A stretch of DNA of 64,000 bases, from the NCBI GenBank assembly GCA_021397835.1, contig JAJFZO010000605.1:992001-1056000 (forward strand). Reading direction: 5' to 3'. Shown here in pieces: positions 1 through 9,073 of this stretch. Every line of letters begins with the position of its first letter. The stretch's first letter is position 1. This DNA comes from Moringa oleifera. Lineage: Eukaryota; Streptophyta; Magnoliopsida; Brassicales; Moringaceae. Both the position numbers and the translations under genes were made by a program. The notes under the pieces were generated by a model. It was not told the DNA's origin, did not search any database, and saw only the letters and a list, made by a program, of their open reading frames with translations.

Positions 1-55
1 ACCACATTAAACCAATTTAACATGGAACATTAAAAATTTGTAATAGAATTTACAC

Positions 56-776
56 CTTCTCATCATCCACAGTCTCTACCATTGCAAGGTTAGGTACACC
101 AGCTGCACCAAAGAAAGAAAGATCAGGAGTAATTACACACACGACGAAGTGGACATGAATAAAGACATGTCCCTAGTGAAAATTTTCAGGATAATCCAAG
201 AGGGGATTGTATAATTCAATGGAAGAAGAGACAGAAGATCATACCAAGCAAAGGTTTCACTTTATTGCTCTGTAAATTCCCAATAAAATGCCATTCGATA
301 TCCTCCGGAAGCTGCAGTTACCAATTAGAAATCCAAACATATGAAACTTTGATCTCTCCTGATCTAAAGTTTAAATCTTTTGTATCTTTTAGCTTTCATT
401 TCTTTCCTTTCCAGATGTTGATGTAAGTGTCTAGTACACAACATTCCATTATTTTCCCTTCCAGTTCCTAGAAAATTTTCCCTTTTGTCCGCAATCAACA
501 GAAATAGAGTTAGAGCATTAAAAGCAAAAGAGAAAACCAAAAGGGAACCTGAGGAGCTTTCTCCACAAGCTCTTGCACGTAGTTCTCGCCGAAATATCGA
601 TGACCAGCATTGTAGACTGTTTGGATAACAGATACCAGTTTCGTCTTGCTCACAGCAACCACTCGGATCCGGTCCGGAGGGCGACATGCCCGCTCCGCTG
701 CTTTATGAACCCTCTGCAGCACGGATTGGAGCGCCGCCGCTGCAACACCGTCTGTCGCAGCTGGTAAGGCAGCCAT
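56..776 (-). CDS. Pyridoxal phosphate homeostasis protein (PROSC/YggS family), 5' part
   Basis: This family binds pyridoxal 5'-phosphate (PLP) without a known enzyme activity and keeps free PLP in balance. Three exons are visible: 776-549, 311-245 and 102-56. Their phases join (0, then 1, then 0) with GT..AG borders, and the remaining exons lie beyond the left edge. Exon 1 carries the VAVSKTK motif, whose first lysine (about residue 44) is the expected PLP lysine, and GHRYFGENYVQE. Exon 2 reads PEDIEWHFIGNLQSNK and exon 3 GVPNLAMVETVDDEK, all hallmark stretches of the family. I chose the ATG at 776 because MAALPA.. aligns with plant homologues. An in-frame ATG at 857 would add 27 residues, probably 5' UTR. 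Family assignment is firm; the exact start is less certain. Confidence 0.9.
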
Positions 777-1329
777 CTCTGATTGCTCCACGTGTCTCCC
801 CTCCTCTCCTCCGCTGTAATTCTGGCTCTTGATATCTTCTTCTTCCAGATTGTTCATTGAAACGTCGACGTGCTTGTGGTTCCTCTTCGGCTGGTATCGC
901 TGTCACTGGATCTCAGTTCACGGCGAGGGACCATCAGATACGTTGCGTTTTAACTGCGTATGAGCTCCGAGCCAACCACGTCTCGTTTCGGCCCTTCTGA
1001 GTCTCATTCAAAAAAACGACGACGTCGGAACCATTTCCTATGAGCCCAATCCGTTTCACTGAAGGCTCAATTGACTTTGGTCTGACCCAATACAGGTGCA
1101 AATATTTTTCATATTTAAACCCGACCCGAATTTCCAAGTCTTTTAAATGTGTAAATCATCAAAGCTTAAAAACAATTAGAAAATAAATTGAGAAAATTTT
1201 CATTTGGGTAATGAAAGCAATTAATTCCTCTATCGAACATTCCAATGACATAGCTGAAAAACAACTATACGTAAAATCCCCAAAAAAAAAATTGAAACAT
1301 CAAATGGAAAATACAAAGAAGAGAAGCAT

Positions 1330-2306
1330 TCATATATGAGTTGATGAAGTGTACATATCGCTCTCCTCCAGTGGCATCTGCTGTTGAATTCTATACTTGC
1401 TGATCCATCTATGGAGTTCCAATGCTATAGCAACCAAAGCTAAAACTCCAAGGATTCCCACGTAAACCCATCTCCACTTTTCTCCATGAGTCAGGCTGCC
1501 GATTCCTTCGAATATGTTTATTATACTCATAGCAGCGAGGGCATACCCCAGCACATGGTGGTATATCTTCCACCATTTGCGACACTCGTTGTCTCTCTTT
1601 GGTTGCAAACAAAGGGCAAGTATCTGAATGGAAGTGATGGGAGAAGATCAAAGTGAAAAGGGTGATCCATACTTGATTTAGTGAAAGGAGAAATTAATTC
1701 ACAGTACTTACTTGTATGGTTGACAATGTGAAGATAACAATGGCAAGAACACGATGAGTCTTCAAGAATTTGGAAGAGTGTCCCAGCCACATGCCAATGC
1801 TCCATCCGATTGCACCAGTGATGTATCCAGTAGTTTGACACAGAGCATGGAGTGAGTACCATTCTTCGCAATCCCAGGGGAATTTTCTGAAGTACCTTGC
1901 TACTATGATCCCAACAGGCAAGAGAGTTCCCCATCCTATGATGTTTAAGACTCCATGCATCTATCAAACAGCTATTTTTATCAGCTTAATTAATGCTACA
2001 GTTGTAATGGAATTGTAGAAAAGTTTTGGTTTTATGGAGTTTAGCTAGCAATCTTACATTCTTCAGGTAATGTCCGTGATGTGGAGAGCTTTGTCCTAGT
2101 CCCTTCCATGGCTTTAGGCCTGTTGTCACTCCATTTTCACTGCTCTGATGAGAAGTAGCCTTCATTCGGGCCTGCAACAACTTTTGTTCCAGTTCCATGA
2201 GAGGGACTTCCTCATCGCATGAAGAAGCTTGGGTACTGATACAAGCCTGAGAAAGGATCAAACTGAGGATGAAAAGGCAATGGGTACTCATCATCTCCTC
2301 CCTCAT
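1330..2306 (-). CDS. Cytochrome b561 domain protein without DOMON domain
   Basis: This is a predicted membrane ferric/ascorbate-type reductase. The exons are 2306-2058, 1960-1712 and 1623-1330, joined in phase 0, giving 263 residues. An N-terminal signal peptide (hydrophobic to about residue 28) is followed by a short linker. The b561 core then starts at NVMHGVLNIIGWG and continues through LHALCQTTGYITG, THRVLAIVIF and YHHVLGYALA. These stretches supply the histidines that normally hold two haems across the membrane. The last hydrophobic helix is followed by a short cytosolic tail. The core resembles plant CYB561-DOMON (AIR12-related) proteins, but there is no DOMON domain between the signal peptide and the first helix. 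Arabidopsis has similar short members. The substrate is unknown. Confidence 0.85.
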
Positions 2307-3252
2307 GAAGAGTAGCGAAATCTGAAATTCTTGGAAACAGGTACATAAGGAAGCTCAACAAGGTTGAACCTGGAGGCTCATGGTTGAAACTGTGTTACAT
2401 ATATCAATCAGATGATCCTACAGGATCCAAACTGTTTCATTGCTCTCTAGTTACAGACTAGATAACCTGTTCATGCTGATGCAGAAAAGTGGCCTGGAAG
2501 TACAATTTCGGTGTCGGGAATATGTGCTTTCCTTACCAGTCTGGGGAACCATGTCTCAGTTACTTTGATAGCATCAGACACTTAAGATCTGATTCTGATT
2601 TTTAACTTTCTTTTTCTCTTTTCTAATCATATTCTGACCCATCTTAGTTTGGCTTTCCTATTCTATTCAACAATGGTTAATTTATTCACAAATCTGGGCA
2701 GCCTTAAAGGTTATCTTGTTCAACAGCCTACAAGATATAGGGTTTAATTACGCGTTAATTTTGAGAAAATTATTGTAGCATAAGGGATATCTGAAGGCAT
2801 AACAAAGAGGTCAAGAAGCTCTTATCTTAAAGATTTAAGTGTTTTCGTTCCTAACTGATAAGTTAAATCAAAATCTGAGACGATTTTTTGTTGGAAATTA
2901 GAGATATTAAGGCTGATATATAGCTTTGATTTTCTCATGTAAAGCAACAAATGCGCAAAAATAACTTCCCATGAAAATGATGTTCGTTCATGTAAATATT
3001 ATTCTTGCTTTGACACGCCATGAGCCGAGTTTTTCTAATGAGGAAATTTTATGTAAACTTCACTTAATGTGCACTGATCAATCACTGGAAAGTCCTGTGC
3101 ACGTTCTTCTTTCTTGGTTCTTCTCCCTTCTCCCTATTTGAGCCTAACTTATTCTGATTACTTCAAATCAGATACACATAGCCACCAGCTTGATAAAGAC
3201 TTCCATTATTAAAGAGAAAAACGTCACTCATTTATTTGTCAAATAGCCTCCC
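2307..3252. other. Divergent intergenic region between b561 and STIG1 genes
   Basis: About 950 bases hold the promoters of two genes facing away from each other. No coding stretch with plant-like splice structure is visible. The right end leads into a TATA box for the STIG1 gene. Confidence 0.5.
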
Positions 3253-3260
3253 TATATAAA
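3253..3260 (+). promoter_or_regulatory. TATA box of first STIG1-like gene
   Basis: TATATAAA lies 71 bases before the ATG at 3331. That is a usual distance for a plant core promoter with a short leader. Confidence 0.6.
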
Positions 3261-3330
3261 TGCTGGCCCTGCAGGAGAATCAATCATCCCTCCTTCATAT
3301 TAATCTGATCTCTCCCACAAATTTTTAACT

Positions 3331-3798
3331 ATGAAGAAGGCACCAGAGATCCTCTTCACCTTCCTTGGGACAATGGCTTTGGCCATCGCCCTACTAGCAT
3401 CACCAACATCTGCACATAGAGATGTTATCCAAGATAACCCAGAAAACCCTAATGAACTTTCACCACCTAAAAGTGAAGAACCACACGTTTATCTCCAAGG
3501 TTATCGTCGTTCCCTGGCTGGCAAGCCCCGGGGAATAATATTCACTTGCGACAAGTACCCTACAGTTTGTCGTGCCAAGGGCAGCTCATCAAAGCCTGAC
3601 TGCTGCTACAGAAAATGCGTAAACGTCATGACTGATAAGCTCAACTGCGGTAAGTGCGGCAAGAAGTGCAAATACTCCGAGATGTGTTGTCGAGGGAAGT
3701 GCGTAAACCCATCTCGTGATGAGAGACACTGCGGCAGGTGCGACAATATGTGCAAGAAGGGAAGCTCGTGTATTTACGGGCTATGCGGCTATGCTTAA
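3331..3798 (+). CDS. STIG1-like cysteine-rich secreted protein, copy 1
   Basis: A single-exon gene of 155 residues. A signal peptide (hydrophobic core about residues 12-27, ending near TSAH) is followed by an acidic, proline-rich spacer and then a STIG1 domain with 16 cysteines (CDKYPTVC to the C-terminal CIYGLCGYA). Repeats of the type CVNxxxDxxxCGxCxxxC are characteristic. STIG1 proteins are secreted to pistil exudate and cell walls. In tomato and tobacco they affect exudate secretion and pollen tube growth, and the Arabidopsis relative GRI is linked to oxidative cell death signalling. The role of this copy is unknown. A near relative lies 2.5 kb downstream in the same orientation, with an SCR-like peptide gene between them. 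Confidence 0.92.
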   Translation: MKKAPEILFTFLGTMALAIALLASPTSAHRDVIQDNPENPNELSPPKSEEPHVYLQGYRRSLAGKPRGIIFTCDKYPTVCRAKGSSSKPDCCYRKCVNVMTDKLNCGKCGKKCKYSEMCCRGKCVNPSRDERHCGRCDNMCKKGSSCIYGLCGYA

Positions 3799-4011
3799 TT
3801 AGAGAGCTGTTTTAATAATTTTCTCGATTTCTATATGGTCCCACTAATTAATAATAAATGCATCGTGATCCATCTTGTAGTCATTCTTATGTATTTTATT
3901 AACCATGATAATTGTAGTAACGTTTGCTACTATTTTGTGTCTCAAACTTATTTTGATGCGCCCAATGCTAGTTTTGCTGGCATTCTGTCTCATGGATTAA
4001 GTTCAATTATT

Positions 4012-4152
4012 AATTTGAGTTAGTGTTTAATTTTATTAAAGTATGAAAATAATATTTTAATAACTGATTTTTTTAAATTAAAAAAATTAACATTTATTGT
4101 ATTAAATTATTATGTATTATCATATTATCACAAAATTAATACAACTCAAATA
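4012..4152. repeat. MITE-like element with terminal inverted repeats
   Basis: An AT-rich block of about 140 bp begins AATTTGAGTTAGTGTTTAAT and ends with the inverse of ATTTGAGTTGTATTAATTTT, giving imperfect terminal inverted repeats. The interior motif ATAATTTAATA recurs in other blocks of similar length in this window. There is no coding capacity, so it is a probable non-autonomous DNA element. Confidence 0.55.
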
Positions 4153-4301
4153 AATGAAAAATCCAAATTTCTGTCTCACTTGTCTCTTCCAAAAATGCAT
4201 CAAGATATTAAAATCTTGATTGGGCCTTGATTAAGGGATAAAAGGCCTTGTGACCAAAGTCCAGACCACAAGCCCATAATTTGTGGAGACCATTAAGCAC
4301 A

Positions 4302-4439
4302 GAAAAGGTAATAAATCTCCCCTTTAATGACTAAATCTTAAATTGAAAAGGTAACAAATCTGCCTTTAATGAGTAAATCTTAAATTGACTTAATTGGAAA
4401 AGGCAACAGATCTCCCATTTAATCAGTAAATCTTAAATT
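4302..4439. repeat. Three-copy imperfect tandem repeat in promoter
   Basis: Three copies of a roughly 43-bp unit lie at 4302-4344, 4345-4386 and 4397-4439. Each starts GAAAAGG, carries AAATCTCCC or a variant, and ends GTAAATCTTAAATT or a variant. A 10-bp spacer separates copies 2 and 3. The array sits just upstream of the TATA box of the cysteine-rich peptide gene. Confidence 0.8.
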
Positions 4440-4456
4440 GACTCATTTTTTGTAAT

Positions 4457-4462
4457 TATAAA
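4457..4462 (+). promoter_or_regulatory. TATA box of SCR-like peptide gene
   Basis: TATAAA lies about 108 bases before the ATG at 4570 and directly after the triple repeat. It is the only good TATA match in this short promoter. Confidence 0.5.
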
Positions 4463-4569
4463 GCCCTAGGATATGCTGCTTCAGTCTCACAACTCCGGCT
4501 TAAGTTTCTGATCTTGTATAAGGAAATCTTGAGAGCTTCTTATTTTTGTTCTCTTAAAGAGGAGAAATC

Positions 4570-4953
4570 ATGATGAAGAGTACTACAGTTCTGCTTCTGT
4601 TTTCTTGTGTTCTTGTGTCAAATCTGTTTGGCACAATTCAAGGTACATTCGCATACCTTTAATTTCACAAAAAGACCCAAAATTTTGAAGGTAAAATTCT
4701 TCTTGTCAAGAGGGTTTAATTCCACAATTAATTGTTCTTTTTTGTTTCTTTGTGAATTATCGGCTGTTTAGGTGATCCACCGCGGTGCCTCCAGGAGCAT
4801 TGGTTCCGTGGGGAGTGTGGGCAGGATGGACCCTATCAATGCGTCTTGGACTTCTTGAACCTGAAAGGTGCCTCCAGCATGCCTACTGGTTGCCACTGTC
4901 TCCGTTCCTCACAGGGGCAACGTTTGTGCCAATGTTTGGTTGTTTGCCAATAA
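4570..4953 (+). CDS. SCR-like / defensin-like eight-cysteine secreted peptide
   Basis: A small two-exon gene, easily missed because no single reading frame spans it. Exon 1 (4570-4642) encodes a signal peptide, MMKSTTVLLLFSCVLVSNLF. A phase-1 intron (4643-4771, GT..AG) follows. Exon 2 (4772-4953, stop TAA) encodes the mature peptide, for 84 residues in total. Exon 2 has eight cysteines with spacing C-x9-C-x7-C-x16-C-x-C-x9-C-x-C-x3-C. It includes FRGEC, PTGCHC and RLCQC, the pattern of plant SCR-like (S-locus cysteine-rich-like) defensin relatives. A signal-peptide exon split from the mature peptide by a phase-1 intron is usual for such genes. These peptides are often extracellular signals in reproduction or defence. 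No receptor can be inferred. Confidence 0.78.
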
Positions 4954-5862
4954 GCATTTGCTGTAAAACTATATGCTGCAATAAAATTATAACAAAAGAG
5001 CTGAGTTTTGATTAAATTATCCAGTAGAATTTGTGCTCTTTATTTATAGATTTCTCTTATCTGGATCGAAAACCCTAAATTAATGTGATTGAATCCTATT
5101 TGATTCTCTTTATCGATCAAAAAGACATGATCGATGTAGGTAAATCTTATATATATCTGAATTGTTATTGTCAAACTCTCTTGGTCCTAAACTGGAGTAG
5201 CGCACCTATATCAAATATTAATTAATTGGATGAAGGGAAAAAAAAAAGCAAGACAAGAGATTAGTTTGTCTAATTAATTCTAATATAAGTCAGGAACATG
5301 GATTAGATTAGAGCTAAGTGCGACGGTAACGGTTTTTCATGACAAAATTGAACAAGAATGTCGTGCCAAATCGGCTGCCAGAAGAAGCTGGAGATAAACT
5401 GTGTTGACATATTGGACCGATTCATGAGATATACCTTATTCAAATCTATATAGACATATTATACCAGTTGACCGTATTTGGTTGATTTGGTTCTTGTAAA
5501 TTGGGTTTATAAAATCCAAAGTAAAAGAAGAACAACTCCATTAATCCTTTAGTTGACCAAACGATTAATTTCTGTGTTCTTACCGAGACGATCAAGAAGT
5601 ACACAGTCTTACCTACTCTTTACCCAATTTGTGTTTGTATTCTTTCTTTTGCCTAATTTAGTGTTTCATTCGTACATTTTCTTGAAAAGCCTAACTCTCC
5701 AATCTTTCCCCCATTGAATTTGACCACTCCACTAACAAGTACGTACCCAAGTTCCTTAAGGCTCTCCTTCTTCTTCCCTACAAATACCCTTAGAAGCCAC
5801 CATTCTTGTCCATCCCAAGAAATCCTACATTCACCATTTCTCTCTTACATACACAAAAAAAC
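4954..5862. other. Intergenic region before second STIG1 gene
   Basis: About 900 bases hold the 3' end of the SCR-like gene and the promoter of the next STIG1 gene. No further coding stretch is visible. The TATA signal near 5776 (TACAAATA) is weak. Confidence 0.4.
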
Positions 5863-6339
5863 ATGAAATCCCTCAAGCTTTTATTAGTGTTGGCCATGTT
5901 CCTATCCATGTCCATTACTAGCACTCTTTCTTCAACCTCATCGCCTGAGCAAGAGTCATTAATCGAGAGCAACGATGATGCAGGAGATGAAACTTATTCT
6001 GATCTTCCTGTGACGTCGGATGATCAAGAACTGACTTCTCTTCGAGGAACAAGCAGAATTCTTTCACAGAAATACCGAGACCGGACGACATGCAACATAT
6101 ACCCTAGGGTTTGCCGTGTCAAGGGCAGCCCGGGGCCTGATTGCTGCAGGAAGAAGTGTGTCAATGTGTCAACAGACAGGCTGAATTGTGGTAAGTGTGG
6201 TAAGAAGTGTAAGTACTCAGAGTTTTGCTGCAAAGGGAAGTGCGTGAACCCTTTGTTTGACAAGAAAAATTGCGGAGGCTGCAACAAGAAGTGCAAGAAA
6301 GGGAGCTCATGTGTATACGGGATGTGTAGCTATGCTTAG
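5863..6339 (+). CDS. STIG1-like cysteine-rich secreted protein, copy 2
   Basis: A single-exon gene. I use the ATG at 5863 (158 residues) because MKSLKLLLVLAMFLSM gives a clean signal peptide; an upstream in-frame ATG at 5806 would put 19 residues in front of it. The middle (about residues 25-65) is acidic and low in cysteine. The C-terminal STIG1 domain, from TCNIYPRVC to CVYGMCSYA, has 16 cysteines in the same spacing as the copy at 3331. The stretches LNCGKCGKKCKYSE and CCKGKCVNP are nearly identical between them. The pre-domain regions differ strongly, so the pair are old tandem duplicates with a conserved domain, or the spacer evolves fast. The protein is predicted to be extracellular. 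Confidence 0.92.
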   Translation: MKSLKLLLVLAMFLSMSITSTLSSTSSPEQESLIESNDDAGDETYSDLPVTSDDQELTSLRGTSRILSQKYRDRTTCNIYPRVCRVKGSPGPDCCRKKCVNVSTDRLNCGKCGKKCKYSEFCCKGKCVNPLFDKKNCGGCNKKCKKGSSCVYGMCSYA

Positions 6340-7066
6340 AGTTAATTAGTATTGGATTTAATTGTTTGTGTAATTAGTGCTTGTCGTTTAAATTTGTGAT
6401 TTCATGTGCTAATAACGGCGACCCATCCAAATTCCATTTGATGGATTTCCCTAGATATATATATGGTTATTAGTGATTTATTTTATTCTATGTGATTTCA
6501 TGTAAGCAAGATTGTTTTCATACTGTTGTAAAATTGTAAGCTAGCTAGCTTGTGATATATTCAACTAGTCAATCCTTTGGATCCTTCAATAAAATTGTGT
6601 TCATTTATTATAGAATTTAATTGTATTTCTCAGATTGTGACACAGGCACCGTATGATCAATTAACAGGATTAAATTGGAACATTAAATATAAAAAAGTGA
6701 TTCAGTCAAAAGATTGATGATACCATATCTATGTTAATACAGCTATGAAGATGGTTTATAATTTTGAGACGGAGATAGAATAAGGACAGAGAAGGCTCTC
6801 ATTTTGACTTGGTGGGTAGCTAGCTCTGAAGTCAAGTGCCGTGATGGTAATCCTTTTCTTTCCTGCTTATAATTAACTCGTAAGACACTTTTGTTCTATA
6901 GACTTGCCTTCAATAACAATTAAGGTCAAAACTTCAGAGTCAACCATATCCTTACGAGCTCGTGCAACCACGTCTTGTGTTAGTACCATAAAATCTTAGC
7001 AAACATGTTAGCACAAAACAAAGATTCACTCCCACTGTCGTGGGAACCACATTCTGATCATTTCCT
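6340..7066. other. Intergenic region
   Basis: About 730 bases between the STIG1 gene and the pectate lyase promoter. I see no genes or strong repeats here. Confidence 0.4.
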
Positions 7067-7073
7067 TATATAA
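7067..7073 (+). promoter_or_regulatory. TATA box of pectate lyase gene
   Basis: TATATAA lies 67 bases upstream of the ATG at 7134, following a T-rich stretch. Confidence 0.55.
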
Positions 7074-7133
7074 CTCTATCAATCCTCAGCGTGATCCTTA
7101 TGTGCCATTAATTAACCTCATCACTAGCTAGCC

Positions 7134-8601
7134 ATGGCCTCCCCATCGCCTCTCCTATTACTTTCGTGTCTTTTGGCTTGCTTTGCCCCAACGTTGCTAG
7201 CTAAAGATTCACCAAAGGGTTACACCACCGAGCCCTTGTCGAGCTATCTCCCTAGCTACTCTCGAAAGGTCATGAACGTTATCGATTCATGCTGGCGGAG
7301 CAAGGCCAACTGGGCTACAAACCGCAAGGCGTTGGCTGATTGTGCAGTTGGCTATGGAAAAGCTGCCATCGGAGGTAAATATGGAGCAATCTACGTAGTC
7401 ACTGACTCCAGCGATGATCCTGTGAATCCAAAACCAGGCAGTCTTCGTTACGGTGTTATCCAATCAAAGCCATTGTGGATCACTTTTGCCAAGGATATGG
7501 TCATTACGCTGAAGAATGAACTTATTGTGAATAGTTATAAGACTATAGATGGAAGAGGAGCTAAAGTAGAGATCGGAAACGGGCCTTGCATAACAATTCA
7601 AGGTGTTAGCCACATTATTATACATGGGATTAGCATTCATGACTGCAAGACATCTAAACCTGGCATGGTTAGAAGCAGTGATACACATGTTGGGCAGCGT
7701 AGAGGCCATGACGGAGACGCAATTAGCATTTTTGCAGCTTCTGATATTTGGATTGATCATTGCTATCTCGCTCGCTGTGCTGATGGTCTCATCGATGTTA
7801 TTCATGCTTCCACTCGCGTCACCATCTCTAACAGCTACTTCGCCCAGCATGATAAAGTAGGCACAAAACTCTTTCTTCTTCATATAAATTATGGTATTAC
7901 TATATGGAATCATAGGCATTTACCCATGATACAATTTCAGGTGATGTTGCTGGGACACAGCGATTCGTACACTGCAGATAAAGCTATGAAAATTACAATA
8001 GCATTCAACCATTTTGGCGAGGGACTAATTGAAAGAATGCCTAGGTAAAGGAGGCAATGATTAATGATTTCCCTGTTGATTTATCTACAATGTTTGTGGT
8101 GAAAAAAGTCTCGATATATATCAATTGGGCGTTATGCGTTGCAGGGTCAGGTTCGGCTACGCTCATGTTGCCAACAACAGGTACGATGAGTGGCAGATGT
8201 ACGCAGTTGGTGGCAGTGCTAATCCAACCATTTTCAGTGAAGGAAACTATTACATAGCTCCTGATAACAGTGATTCAAAAGAGGTGAGAATCAAGCAACC
8301 CAGAAACATCGTGTATCAATTCATTTCGCTGGTTATTGATTGTAGCCTTCTATGTGAATACAATATGAACATGTATGACATACAGGTTACCAAGAGAGAG
8401 GCTAAGGGAGGGAAGAATTGGAAATGGAGAAGCTCTAAGGATGTATTCAAGAATGGTGCCTATTTTGTTCAATCAGGTTATGGAAGTTGTTCACCAGGTT
8501 ACTCTCGAGCCCAGTCGTTTGTCGTTGCACCAGGCGCAATGGCTCCTGCTTTAACAGCCGATGCAGGTCCTCTAGGATGTGTTGCCGGTAAACCATGTTG
8601 A
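7134..8601 (+). CDS. Pectate lyase (polysaccharide lyase family 1)
   Basis: This enzyme cleaves de-esterified pectin by beta-elimination, with calcium, in the cell wall. The exons 7134-7856, 7941-8044, 8145-8283 and 8386-8601 join in frame to give 393 residues. A signal peptide (residues 1-23) precedes the conserved N-terminal region (NVIDSCWR, residues ~48-55). The parallel beta-helix core includes [17 protein letters not shown] (~191-200), WIDHC (206-210) and the calcium-site region CADGLID. The catalytic-type motif RxPxxR appears as RMPRVR at ~273-278. Exon 2 begins [16 protein letters not shown], another family hallmark. Most plant members read WIDHN where this one has WIDHC; the effect is unknown. 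The gene runs tail-to-tail into the wall-associated-kinase-like gene. Confidence 0.93.
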
Positions 8602-9073
8602 TATTTGAAGTAATTAAACATTATTCTGTCCTATATATGTTCTATGACTTAATTAGCTATTATGATCTTCTGCTTTCTCTCTTCCTTTTTCATCTTTTCT
8701 TCTTTTGATGATTCTTCCAGATGCTAGAACCCTGTTGGGTTCTTGAAGCATATGTAAGAAATTTTACCAAGTTGAGAAGTCTTGTAATGAAACCTGAATC
8801 GAACAAGTTTGATTCTCTGTTTTCTCATTTCTCAAACATGATAGTAATTGTCACTCCACATGATTGACACATCAAAAGAGATTAATTTTACAACTAAAAG
8901 ACGAGATTTTCTGTGAGAGCAAAAGGTGGTGGAATCATGGGTTCTCTCTCAGATTGTGGTATAGACAAAGAAACAGAAATCACGGCCTGATAAAGTGGAA
9001 AAAGAAAAAGAAAAAGAGATCCAATAATAAGAAAAGAACAAAGAAGATGTTTCAATTCGCTTTAGTATTGTCT
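8602..9073. other. Convergent 3' region
   Basis: About 470 bases hold the 3' ends of the pectate lyase (+) and the wall-associated-kinase-like gene (-). A short open frame on the + strand (8864-9142) overlaps the last exon of the - strand gene and is not supported. Confidence 0.45.

Noticed and set aside
364..687. Open frame of 107 codons on the - strand
   Set aside because: It overlaps the first exon of the PLP homeostasis gene in another frame and its intron; composition is not protein-like.
3835..4023. Small + strand frame after the first STIG1 gene
   Set aside because: It lies in the 3' UTR and runs into an AT-rich element; no domain or start context.
4785..5015. 76-codon + strand frame over the SCR-like gene's second exon
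   Set aside because: It is a shadow frame; the frame set by the signal-peptide exon gives the ordered cysteine pattern instead.
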